Shown: piece after piece, positions 55,291 through 64,000 of the stretch
Layout of the letters: each line of letters starts with the position of its first letter
Numbering within the stretch: position 1 is the stretch's first letter
Assembly: GCA_963513935.1 (NCBI GenBank)
Contig: OY740772.1
Span: 106,055,797 to 106,119,796 of the forward strand
Direction of reading: 5' to 3'
Source of the DNA: Aphrophora alni
Lineage: Eukaryota > Arthropoda > Insecta > Hemiptera > Aphrophoridae
DNA length: 64,000 nucleotides
Made by a program: the position numbers and the translations under genes
Notes under the pieces: generated by a model
What the model was told of the DNA's origin: nothing
What the model saw: the letters and a program-made list of their open reading frames with translations, nothing else
Database searches by the model: none

Positions 55291-55365
55291 GCCTAGCCCT
55301 TGAATACTCTAATAGCGTCAGGATCGGAAAAGAACAAGAGTTGGTCAAGAAAGACTCAATGATCT
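55291..55365 (-). repeat. Rep-A fragment, reverse
   Basis: cttgaatactctaatagcgt and caagagttggtcaagaaaga are readable. Confidence 0.7.
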
Positions 55366-55505
55366 ACCAAAAAATTTAGCGTTTCCTACAAGGCTCAAGA
55401 AACCAATTTTTTGGCATTATATTTTATGATCGAGCTGGGTAAGTACCATGATGCCCATAAACTTGTTTTCATAAGGTGATAATGACAGAGGTTGGGTCTT
55501 TTCTA
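55366..55505 (-). repeat. Rep-B 5' tip, reverse, then a Rep-A-like tip
   Basis: caaggctcaagaaaccaatt and gctgggtaagtaccatgatg give the Rep-B start. tcataaggtgataatgacag is like the Rep-A 3' end. Confidence 0.6.
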
Positions 55506-55536
55506 TTATACGACCGCATGGCTCAAATTATTTTTA

Positions 55537-55563
55537 ACCTAACCTAACCTTACCTAACCTAAC
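55537..55563. repeat. short (CCTAA)n run
   Basis: Five units, one with a t variant. Confidence 0.85.
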
Positions 55564-55801
55564 CCAGATCTAACCAGAAGTCTAAAAGTCATAAAAACGT
55601 TCACATGTAATTAATTTGTGTTAGTGTGTTATTCTATTTTGTATATTCGCGTGTTTTGTGAAAAACAATAAAACCATTTATTTTATAGATGATTTCATCA
55701 ATTGAGGTGAGAAAACTTACTTTATTATCATTCTGTTAGTATAAAAAATAATTTGAGCCATGAGGTCGTATAAAAGAAAAGACCCCAGAGGTTTTCCTCC
55801 T

Positions 55802-56339
55802 TTAAGAAACAAGGGTGAAAAAAATTGATAAATAGGCCTAATAAACAAATATCAGGACTTCAGGACATACTATTAATGTCAACAGAATTAGCCCTAATTT
55901 TATCGTAATTAATTTGGAATTAATAATAAATTACTCAAGTTAAAATCCTGACAATTTTAATCTGAACACTAGAGATATTCATGACTACCAAAATAGTAAA
56001 ATAAATTATCCCTCTAAATATTTAATTCGACCAATACATATGATTGAGTTGAATTAAAAATGATTGCAGTTAAGAAACAAGGGTGAAAAAACTAATAAAT
56101 AGGCCTAATAAACAAATATCAGGACTTCAGGACACATACTATTAATGTCAACAGAATTAGCCCTAATTTTATCGTAATTAATTTGGAATTAGTAATAAAT
56201 TACTCAAGTTAAAATCCTGACAATTTTAATCTGAACACTAGAGATATTCATGACTACCAAAATAGTAAAATAAATTATCCCTCTAAATATTTAATTCGAC
56301 CAATACATATGATTGAGTTGAATTAAAAATGATTGCAGT
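55802..56339 (+). repeat. 268-bp tandem duplication, nearly identical copies
   Basis: Copy 1 (55802-56069) and copy 2 (56070-56339) both run from ttaagaaacaagggtgaaaa to attaaaaatgattgcagtt, with only a handful of small differences (for example gacatac versus gacacatac). Such similarity in non-coding DNA means a recent event or an assembly artefact. Confidence 0.9.
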
Positions 56340-56528
56340 TCCATGCACGTTTATATGAATGTAACGTTAGCTTTCCATTCTGAAACTATCCAGATAAATT
56401 ATTCCAGTCTTACATTGTCGCCAAGGAGTTTCGCTGAAAATATTTCCCTCTTGAAGTTGTCGCAGATCGTTGAAACAACGGTTAGGCTAATTAATGAATT
56501 ACACAGACATTCTCCAGTCAATTGTAGA

Positions 56529-56615
56529 CCAATGACGTCATTTACTCACAATTGGCGGCCATCTTGCTACCAGCTGGTATATATATTCACTTCCGTCTCT
56601 GTGAGACCTAATATA
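56529..56615 (+). promoter_or_regulatory. promoter-like cluster: CCAAT, CRE, YY1-type, E-box, TATA
   Basis: Within 60 bp: CCAAT (56529-56533) overlapping a perfect CRE palindrome TGACGTCA (56533-56540), a YY1-type word ggcggccatcttgc (56554-56567), the E-box CAGCTG (56571-56576) and TATATATAT (56578-56586). A start site would fall near 56608-56615. A good donor-like site, ctcgtgagagc, lies near 56652, as expected for a short non-coding first exon. Nothing here belongs to Rep-A or Rep-B. No coding exon is visible downstream in the window, so the target gene is unknown. The 92-codon frame at 56343-56621 overlaps it and is probably chance. Confidence 0.4.
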
Positions 56616-56914
56616 AACTAAATATTTGCTTTAACGTTTCAACTGGATGAATCTCGTGAGAGCTTAGCTTCTTTTAAATTCATTCTTTCTGCTGTCATTA
56701 TTATCTAGAAGGCTTTTTTGATATGGTAATTTGTAAAATCCAAATGTAAAGTAGTGAGAGAAATGTGCATTTTCTTAACAACCATTGGGTTTTGATATTT
56801 TCCTAAGACACGGGTATTTTCATATAATAGCTGTTTAAATTCTGGGCGTTAAAAAATAGCTTTGTGTTGAACTGATAGACCTAGGTAATCAGTTGTTTTA
56901 AGTGTCTAATATTG

Positions 56915-56928
56915 GTTGCTATGGTAAC
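56915..56928. promoter_or_regulatory. single RFX X-box-like site
   Basis: GTTGCTATGGTAAC, identical to the site repeated four times at 36.3-36.9 kb, here outside any satellite. Confidence 0.45.
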
Positions 56929-57099
56929 TAAATTTGCAAGTAAAAAAATAAAATGTTACCGTCGCGGAACGGTAGAGAGAAGTGAAAACTTTAACTGTCA
57001 ATTTAAAAAATTAATAATAATATTTTTAACTTTCAATAAATATAATACAATTATTTATTATATTTTGCATTGATTATTAGTGTGACTTGATTAGATTTT

Positions 57100-57415
57100 T
57101 AGTTTTTAAAATCTAAAATTAGATTTTTGGTATGGGTATGTGAGAAAGTTTGTGCGATATTTTTGCATTGATTTAGTTTAACTATGTAGGCCCTATGTGA
57201 TTTGAGAAAGTTAGTGCAATAATTTTTCGTAGATTTTTAGTTTTAATGCGTATGGGTATGTGAGAAAGTTTGTGCAATATTTTTGCATTGATTTTAGTTT
57301 GACTATGTATATGAGTTTTAGAAAGTTAGTGCAATATTTTTCGTAGATTTTTGTTTTAATATATATGGGTATGTGAGAAAGTTTGTGCAATATTTTTCGT
57401 AGATATAATTATGAG
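57100..57415 (+). repeat. tandem repeat, 112-120 bp unit, about 2.6 copies
   Basis: tatgggtatgtgagaaagtt recurs at about 57131, 57251 and 57363. Each unit has two related halves (gagaaagtttgtgcaatatt and gaaagttagtgcaatatttt), so an older 55-60 bp unit underlies it. Confidence 0.8.
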
Positions 57416-57529
57416 TTTATATATACGCTGTGCGCGCGTATCCGTTGTCTATATATATCCATCCCAAGAAAGTACCCAACTTGCCAATAGAAGTTTTCAC
57501 TTCAAAAATTACGTTTAAAACACTTTCCT

Positions 57530-57705
57530 AAATGTTTCACACTGGTTTAGACAAAGCCTAACCTATCTTTCTTTTTGATTATGAAAGCTGATGAACCTAA
57601 TCAGCGTTATAAGAAAATGTTTCACATTGATCTAGGCCTAGGCTATGCCTAACATATCTTTGTGTTGAACTATTAAAGCTGATTGATCTAATCAGCTGCT
57701 AAGTG
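57530..57705 (+). repeat. two-copy direct repeat, about 85 bp
   Basis: aaatgtttcacactggttta, gcctaacctatctttctttt and agctgatgaacctaatcagc recur as aaatgtttcacattgatcta, gcctaacatatctttgtgtt and agctgattgatctaatcagc. Confidence 0.75.
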
Positions 57706-58317
57706 ATTAACCACCAACAAAAAAGGCCTTCAGATTTATTAGTATAAAATTTAAAATCTCCTGTCTGAAATAACGTAAAAGACGTATGATAATCTCGCAC
57801 TGAATTTTAAAGACGAAATATTTTTTAGCACATATTAAGTTGGTCAAATACAGAATCACATAGTAGTTGCCGATTAATTTGTGATTTATTACTGCACATG
57901 CGCGTACGGATGACTGCTACAGATTTATATTTTTTGTAATAACTTAGTTTGTTTTTAGGTTATAGAACAAAGTCTAAAACCTCTTCAACAACACTACTAT
58001 AAGATTGCAAAGTTTCATTCAAATCGGTCCAGTAGATGTTGTGATTACAGCGACAAAAAAACCCGTTAAAGGTTATTTATTTCCTTATGGAGAAAATACA
58101 CAGGGAAACTTTTTTATTGCTATAACTCAACTTCTAATTGAAATATCGTCAAACTATACTTTAAAACTTTCTTCTGAATTGAAACTATGTTACTAATTTT
58201 AATTATTAGTTTTTAACAGCTGAGAAATGAAACTGAGCCACTCCCCATCCCTATAGATTGTATTTTAAAGCATTTATTTGTAATAGGTAACCTAAGTAAA
58301 CAATAAGTTGGTAGTAT
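57706..58317. other. no gene; possible LINE-type 3' word
   Basis: gtttcattcaaatcggtcca near 58012 is a phrase common near 3' ends of insect retro-type elements. With only this word I cannot assign an element. Confidence 0.3.
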
Positions 58318-58660
58318 CTGTCATGGTATTTACCCAGCCCCATCGTCTAATGTAATAAAAGCACATCATTTTGCTCATTTTAACCCTTACATGAAATGTT
58401 AAATTGTACTGGTAGATCAAAGGGTCTTATACAGTAATGTAAGTTTGTTTTAAAAGAGTTGTTAGGCAGTATCACTACTTTATAGACGTCGGTTAGGCTC
58501 GTAGATGTTTATCCTAACAATTCTGCACTCGTTTCGCTCGTGTTAGAGTCTCTACTCACCTTGAAGTTGTACATATGTGAAGGAGCCTCCACTCGCTACG
58601 TTCGTATCTTTGACTCTGCCTTACCGTATCTCGTATTCTTGGGAAGCAAAGCTCGAAAAA
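58318..58660 (+). repeat. Rep-B 5' half
   Basis: It starts ctgtcatggtatttacccag and includes aaattgtactggtagatcaa, gcactcgtttcgctcgtgtt and ccactcgctacgttcgtatc. Confidence 0.8.
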
Positions 58661-59455
58661 CAACCTAACTAAGACTTTCGTTCGCCCCGCCGTAATCCAT
58701 AGTTGACTATTCCGGTTTAAATCGCTCCACTACGTAGTTAGTGGTACTACAACACTCTTACGAGAATCATTCTTTGTACTGTTAGGATTTGTGTTATTTT
58801 GCTGATTTTATAATCTAATTTTGGTAAACAAAAATGTACATCAGATTTGTAGGAGTAAAAATCACAACAAATAGGTTAGGTTAGACTAATATACTAAAAT
58901 TGCGGATAAAACACAAATACAAAAAAAGGTTTATAACTAAAATATATAAAAGTAACAGTTTTTTTCTCTTTTGTGCGTAGAAAATTCTACGTTATTTTTT
59001 TATAAATTTCATATTTTCAGTTTATTTTCTTCAGTAATAAACGCCGCTGAATCAAATAAAAACGTTAAATCACTATTAGGCAGATTTCTTTATCAGTTTC
59101 GCCTATTGATTACGCACAGGTGACAATATCCTCTTTTGATCAAAGCATTAGACGACCATGAGTTCATTTTAAGTATATTTCTACGACTAAGCAGACTTTA
59201 TGCTGAGTAGGTTTTCATTGAAAACAACTATATCTGATTCATATTGGACCAAAACTGTTGATACGGCAAAGTTCATACATTTCCCCTCTTGATATAGTAT
59301 AGCTCTTTGTGGTCATTACATCCAGACCGATACAAAAATCATTTGCTCATTGGACAAAGATAATTTGAACCAGTGTTAGTTTATTTTGAACTACGGCAAA
59401 TCAAAATTTGAATTTAAAAGTAATATCTGACATACAGAATTTGTGTTAAAAATCA
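58661..59455. other. AT-rich, no gene recognised
   Basis: A two-unit TTAGG word lies at 58873-58883. Nothing else. Confidence 0.4.
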
Positions 59456-59500
59456 AAACACGACGTTTCGCGAATAACAATCAATTCCCCGTTATCAAGT
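59456..59500 (-). repeat. hammerhead-like motif, cacgacgtttcg subtype
   Basis: On the minus strand: cttgataacggggaattg, then gttattcgcgaaacgtcgtg. A copy with a different stem is at 62112-62160. Confidence 0.5.
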
Positions 59501-59884
59501 GACTAAAAACTAAAGAAACATGAAACTAGAAACTAAGCCTATTTAAGAAGTAAAATTAAATAAGAATACCACCAACCTTAATATCTAAGCATGCATCTCA
59601 GAGCTAAAACTGAGAAGTCAAAAAACACAATCACGGTAAACACAACTAACGTCAAATACGTGTTGTTGTATCAAAGATACAGCAACAAGTGACGTGGTCC
59701 AGAAGGCGTGACAAACTATTAGGGGAGTGGCCTATTGTTAGTTGTATTAAGCTTCCTAGCCCGAGAGCGGGTTACTACACACAAATGATGGCAAATGTCC
59801 GAAAAATGTATAATAATAAAATAGAACTTCCATCATTAACAAATAACTTCAAACAGAGAATACAGAATTGTTTCTAAGATGTTT
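59501..59884. other. no gene confirmed
   Basis: A plus-strand frame of 62 codons at 59689-59877 begins in a less AT-rich stretch (MTWSRRRDKLLGEWPIVSCI). I recognise no domain. Confidence 0.3.
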
Positions 59885-60108
59885 TCCCCCTTCTTGTTTA
59901 AAGAAGAAAAAAAACCTCTCGGGTCGTCATTGCAAGAAAATAAAATGAAAATCCTTATCACTCGAATATTCTAATAGCGTCAAGGTCGAAAAGTACAAGA
60001 GTTATCTAGTAGGAAAGATGAGAGATCTAACTCTGTAACTAGCAGTGTAGATCCAGCTAGGTACTTCGGTATTGCCTCGCCGTTACTCACTAGAAATGAT
60101 CAGCTGAG
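59885..60108 (-). repeat. Rep-A, reverse
   Basis: cttgtttaaagaagaaaaaa, cgaatattctaatagcgtca, gtgtagatccagctaggtac and cgttactcactagaaatga are readable. Confidence 0.75.
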
Positions 60109-60398
60109 AGCGTATTATCAATGTAATAGAGTAGTAAATTAAAAGACACAACTTCTTTCGTTATTAGATTATATTGTAAGAATATCTCTAAACACGATTG
60201 AATTATGAAATAATAGAATCTTACTTGAACAATCACCCAATATTCATTGTTTTTGTTTTAATAGCTAAAAATATCATTAAAGGGCTGTAGGTAATGCGCT
60301 CCCCCTCGGCTGGCGCGCCAGCGAGGCCGTGGTGCGAAGTTTTTGCCTTGACTGTACTCTTTCTTACCTCACCTAATCCCCTAAAATCGACCATAATC

Positions 60399-60873
60399 TC
60401 TGTGATACCAATGACTACATAAATACTATAAGACACGACATGGCCATGTTAAATATTCTACGCTTATTCTTGAGTTGACCAATACCCGCTAGGTCGCTCT
60501 GCTAGAGAATCTGAAGTTGATGTGACTGGCGCTAAGTGGCTCTACGGTCAAACAATGTTTCAGGCGGGTAAGAGAAAACGCACTGATGCCACATATGGAA
60601 CCAGAGATGCGAGGGAAGGTCGAGAATCGCTTATCTCAGCGCACGAACTGACAACACTGACTATGCTGACGGAAGTAAGTGAGAAGGTTTGTGAGAGAGA
60701 GGTCAACAGTTGTACAGTCCCAACCAAGTGGGATGCGTACAGTCAAGCACCTACTGCTAGCGCTTTCTGATAGCTGTGTGTCAAACTTGTGACGAACAGC
60801 ACCCGTAAAGCGTAAACTATTTCCCTATCCTATGTCGTGTCTTATAGTATTTATGTAGTCATTGGTGATACAG
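60399..60873. repeat. inner inverted-repeat pair, 43-bp arms
   Basis: gataccaatgactacataaa with tactataagacacgacat (60399-60441) is inverted at 60832-60873. The enclosed 390 bp is less AT-rich and holds an 82-codon plus-strand frame (60522-60770) that I cannot assign. Confidence 0.75.
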
Positions 60874-60875
60874 AA

Positions 60876-61167
60876 GGGACCATTTGTCTGTGCGCGCGGC
60901 TCTGACGCTACTAGCCGTTCTGTAAAAGTAGGGCTCGCTCACCCAACTATGTTTGTCTACCTTTCGCGACACATAATTACAGTTTACAAGTTTTGTAGTG
61001 CATATAGAAATATGATGTTTACAAACAACTCGAAGCTACATTGAAGACAGGTGAATAATCTACGTCCGGCGCGCCGCGCGGCACCACATGTTTTTGGAAA
61101 TGAGCTATAACCACTCCCCTCTTCCCCGCCGCGCCATAGCAAGCCGCGCGCACAGACAAATGGACCC
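60876..61167. repeat. inner inverted-repeat pair, 26-bp arms, possible nested MITE
   Basis: gaccatttgtctgtgcgcgc (from 60878) is inverted at 61142-61167. The right arm ends just where the transposase reading breaks off (after a GDHST codon block), as if an insert had landed there. No clear target duplication was found. Confidence 0.65.
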
Positions 61168-61513
61168 ATCAGTACTGTGGTCACCCATTGCAGATTGAAT
61201 CTTCTTAAAGAGAATTTCATATATCGTTTCCTTCTTATCAGGAAGTAGGCAAAACAGAAGTGGGATGTAGGCATTCTTCACTGCAAAAATGGTAAACATC
61301 TGTTTGAAATGGTCACAGCTGTCAAACATCCTATCCATTAACAAAGTCTCACTGTCAATTAGCATTTCTATCGTTCCTCTTTGATCCAAATATCACAATT
61401 TTATTTTCCTTATCATTGTCTAGTAGAAAGTTCTCTCCCCCGTTGGTTTCAATGTTCATGCTATCCAGCGCCTGTTGAGTTTCAAGTAAAGTTTTAGGTA
61501 GAGGTGGCAAAGA
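61168..61513 (-). pseudogene. MULE transposase remnant (N-terminal catalytic part)
   Basis: On the minus strand, PPLPKTLLETQQALDSMNIE (from about 61513) leads to ENFLLDNDKENKIVIFGSK. A one-base frameshift follows near 61380, then TIEMLIDSETLLMDRMFDSC, DHFKQMFTIFAV, AYIPLLFCLLPDKKETIYEI and LFKKIQSAMGDH. The order (FLL.ND..N.IVIF, then D..F, then FKQMFTIHG-like, then PLxFxLLPDK.E..Y) is that of Mutator-like DDE transposases of animals. The first catalytic Asp lies in the DRMFDSC region. The Asn-rich middle, second Asp and Glu are absent. The break at 61168 coincides with the inner inverted repeat. Confidence 0.75.
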
Positions 61514-61649
61514 AATCATACCTTGGTTTCACAAAGCACGTCGGGATTAGGTCAGGTAAGAAAGAGTACTGTTAAGGCAAACATTGGGCGCCAGCCAAGG
61601 GGGAGCACTTTACCTACTCCCCCATTAAAGCATAATAGTCGTTGATTGG

Positions 61650-62111
61650 CGCTGTCATAGCACTTACCCAGCCCGCATCATTCAATATGATACAAGCAGA
61701 TCATCTAATGACCCAAAAGTTGGTGTCTTAGACTTCGCAGGAAAAGTTAAATTGTATTTGTAGATAAAGGGATTGTCCCGTACGGTAATACTGTATATAT
61801 ATATATAACTATACACTCGCTCCACTCGTGTCAGTGCTTCGGCCATGGAAGACCTTGAGATTGTAAATATATGTCAAACAGTCTCCACTGGTATGTACAC
61901 TCATGTCATTGACAACATAACTATCCGAATGAAAAATTTTCTTAAGAAGTCAGTGTTCGAAATTAATTTTTGACACGAGGAATTAAAAAATATATATATA
62001 TATATTGCTGCCATTTCAATACAGTATTTCCAATTCGATTTAGCTGAATTTTGCTCAATAGGGTTCTAAATGAGCACACTATAGTCCTCTAAATCAAATT
62101 TCATGTCTCCA
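61650..62111 (+). repeat. Rep-B copy, cut at its 3' side
   Basis: It starts gctgtcatagcacttaccca and runs through acccaaaagttggtgtctta, actcgctccactcgtgtcag, agggttctaaatgagcacac and ccaaatttc-like caaatttcatgtctcc, where the next motif begins. Confidence 0.75.
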
Positions 62112-62170
62112 ACACGACGTTTCGTGATGTTGACATCAACTGTCGTTATCAAGTGTTAGATCTCGAACAT
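62112..62170 (-). repeat. hammerhead-like motif, cacgacgtttcg subtype
   Basis: On the minus strand: cttgataacgacagttgatg, tcaacatcacgaaacgtcg. It abuts the truncated Rep-B, so an insertion boundary lies here. Confidence 0.5.
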
Positions 62171-62596
62171 ATAATAAAGACTTGATAATTAGAGTAGATC
62201 AGTACTCTCAAAACGCCGTTTATTAATTATACACAAATATAATCTACTAACCATCATCATGGAATAACTGTTCGAACAAAACAAGAATTTCTAAATTCTA
62301 TTCTAGCCTTGAACTATTCCAGGCTTTTCAAGTACTTCTTTGATGTTCTCCTGTAGTTTACATGTTGCAACCGGCTAAATTTATAAATCACACAGCTACT
62401 GTGTCCATATTAAACTAGAATGACATAGAAACTACTGCCGTGTAACTGTTTGGATTTTCTTTAAAATTGTATATAACACAATACTATGTGGTCATTCTGG
62501 TATCGTTTAAACTATTGATCGGTAAGATATATTTTTAATTGAGGGATCTTCGTTACTTTCTTTGGAATCGTTTTGCAAAATTTTGCAAACAACGTA
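62171..62596. other. AT-rich, no gene recognised
   Basis: Nothing supported. Confidence 0.35.
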
Positions 62597-62632
62597 ACCT
62601 AACCTAACCTAACCTACCCTACCTAATCTAAC
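62597..62632. repeat. short (CCTAA)n run, decaying
   Basis: Three clean units, then ccta-type variants (ctaccctacctaatctaacc). Confidence 0.85.
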
Positions 62633-62919
62633 CGTCAATTTTCAATATGGGAGCTAAAATTCTTATGAACCCCCAATTTGTTTATGTTTTTGGCTTTTAC
62701 ACGTTATTTTAAGACTTTTTTTATTCTTGGGTATTTATTAATGAACCTATTCGTTTACGAATTAAAGGCGCTTAAACTTAATAAAATTTGAAATTTGGTG
62801 GCTAATTTGAGATGAATCTGAATTTTCTATTGCTGTAAGTGTAAATACCATTGCAGGACTAAAAAATAACTAATTTGTAGAACAGATAAATACAAGCAGG
62901 TGTTTAACCTTTTTCACAA
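62633..62919. other. AT-rich, no gene recognised
   Basis: Nothing supported. Confidence 0.35.
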
Positions 62920-63000
62920 GGTCAAGAGAGACCTGATAGGAAAGGTGGAAGAGAGGGATTTAAACCAAGATTACACGAAAAATGGTGTAAATCCAGGGGT
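62920..63000 (-). repeat. Rep-A fragment, reverse
   Basis: ggtcaagagagacctgatag, ttaaaccaagattacacgaa and ggtgtaaatccagg are readable. Confidence 0.7.
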
Positions 63001-63253
63001 GTAGGATTGACATAATCTATAAGGCATCGATTAGAAGTTGACGCCTTCCTTTCTATAGATAACATGTTATTTTTCTACACGAATATATCAACCCTAAATT
63101 ATTTATTAATGTATGAAAAATGTAATAATGTACATTCAATATTTGTAAATGTACTGTATAACATTTATTCCTTAGGATTTATTAAATTATAGGCTATGTA
63201 TGTGTATACAAGTGTAGGTATTTGTGTGTCCATGTGTTTGTCAAGTAACTTTT

Positions 63254-63478
63254 AAATTTTATAAGATACAAAACTCAAATTTTATAAGATACAAAACTCA
63301 AATTTTATAAGATACAAAACTCAAATTTTATAAGATACAAAACTCAAATTTTATAAGATACAAAACTCAAATTTTATAAGATACAAAACTCAAGTTTTAT
63401 AAGATAGAAAACTCAAATTTTATAAGATAGAAAACTCAAATTTTATAAGATACAAAACTCAAATTTTATAAACATTAT
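63254..63478 (+). repeat. 23-bp tandem repeat, nearly ten units
   Basis: The unit is aaattttataagatacaaaa followed by ctc. Only three units differ visibly (one g and two tag variants). The last unit decays after tataaac. Confidence 0.97.
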
Positions 63479-63936
63479 AAGATAAATGCATGGGGTTGTT
63501 GGGAGGGGGGTTACTCAATTTTTTTAAATGTTTACCCCATCGAGTAACACCTCAATTTAAGTCTTTTTTTAATAGAAAATATCTATGTTAAGAAGATGTC
63601 GCTATTTTACTCCAGTTCAAAATGGCGATCGAACATATATACAAATTTGATATTATACTTTAAAATTTTAGCTCTGGAAAAAAATAAATTATATGCTGAT
63701 TCAATTTCCTGGTGAAATTTGAATAAAATAACAGTCAAGTTTTTGCTATTTATAATATTGTCTCCTAATTATTTTATAAAATGGGCTTTTTTGAATATTT
63801 TACCGGCCGGAATTTTCGATTGGGGTAATAACCTCTAGTTTGTGCGGTTGTTTTGTTTTTACAACAAAATTTCTGAAATTTGAACCAGCTACCTTTTAAG
63901 TTACCTAACCGGGGACTTTTTGACACCTGGTATATA
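63479..63936. other. AT-rich, no gene recognised
   Basis: caaaatggcgatcg near 63619 is the only motif of the mariner-type group. Confidence 0.35.
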
Positions 63937-64000
63937 TACAAGGTGTTTCTGTAATGCGCTGAGATAAACCAGGGGGTGGTAATATGGGTCAAAATAAAGA
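63937..64000 (+). mobile_element. mariner-type left terminus running off the window
   Basis: It begins tatacaaggtgtttctgtaa and continues to tatgggtcaaaataaag, the same terminus as at 19703. The rest lies beyond the window edge. Confidence 0.65.

Larger units (their letters stand above)
60283..61622 (-). mobile_element. Mutator-like (MULE) element with long TIRs
   Basis: A 1340-bp element with a perfect 8-bp target duplication cattaaag (60275-60282 and 61623-61630). The left TIR is 60283-60380. The right TIR is 61543-61622, inverted. Shared words include taggtaa, gctcccc, ggctggcgc, tgcctt, gtactctttcttacct and acctaatccc. The left arm has about 18 extra bases. Inside are a broken transposase (minus strand) and two further inverted-repeat pairs. 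A TTAA lies within the duplication, so piggyBac was considered, but the long TIRs, 8-bp duplication and transposase type favour MULE. Confidence 0.85.

Noticed and set aside
60275..61630. A piggyBac element, because TTAA lies in the flanking duplication.
   Set aside because: The duplication is 8 bp, the TIRs are about 80-98 bp and the coding remnant is of Mutator type.

Overview
The window is an AT-rich, gene-poor stretch of nuclear DNA from an arthropod, most probably an insect. Three things point there: many interstitial (TTAGG)n/(CCTAA)n arrays, which is the usual insect telomere motif; several mariner/Tc1-type transposase relics of the kind common in insects; and a 3' fragment of an I/R1/jockey-like non-LTR retrotransposon. 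There are no bacterial-style operons and I find no complete host protein gene. The species cannot be fixed from the sequence alone. One 200-base run of N (15291-15490) marks an assembly gap.

Two unnamed dispersed families dominate. 'Rep-A' (about 250 bp, roughly 30 copies in both orientations) carries recognisable segments such as gagggaacctagctggatct, catgtagtcttgggttaga, ctcttgaccaactcttgttc and gctattagagtattcgaggg, and often ends near ctttaaacaacaag. 'Rep-B' (about 0.65-0.75 kb when uninterrupted, about 20 copies) starts near catggTACTTACCCAGccc and ends near gtataCTGGGCAAGTA, so its ends form a short inverted repeat. Both look like non-autonomous mobile elements, and many other elements are nested inside them.

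Layout: 0.3-2.1 kb is a Rep-B copy split by a non-LTR fragment and a short hAT-like element. 3-8 kb has snap-back palindromes, a short Penelope-like insertion and a full Rep-B. 10.3-11 kb is a 128-bp satellite. 16-17.3 kb is a mariner relic with telomere-type DNA inside it. 18.4-21.5 kb is Rep-B with a nested insertion plus a second palindrome. 25.7-26.55 kb is a telomere-motif satellite with a dimeric higher order. 30.3-32.2 kb is a second mariner relic split by a Mutator-like MITE. 32.76-32.98 kb is a CT microsatellite grown inside Rep-A. 36.26-37.09 kb is a 187-bp satellite with an RFX-type X-box in each full unit. 44.4-44.6 and 47.0-47.5 kb are further telomere-motif arrays. 50.55-52.3 kb is an 89-bp minisatellite made from Rep-A. 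52.73-53.64 kb is a Tc1-like deletion derivative with TIRs and TA duplications. 54.0-54.7 kb is a larger hAT-like element. 56.5-56.6 kb is a promoter-like cluster. 60.28-61.62 kb is a Mutator-like element with long TIRs, an 8-bp target duplication and a broken transposase.

The only host-gene hints are one exon-like segment near 33.82-33.95 kb, the promoter-like cluster at 56.53-56.61 kb and a GC-richer patch at 39.6-39.75 kb. All three are tentative. No intact transposase or reverse transcriptase is present, so every element here would depend on enzymes supplied from elsewhere.
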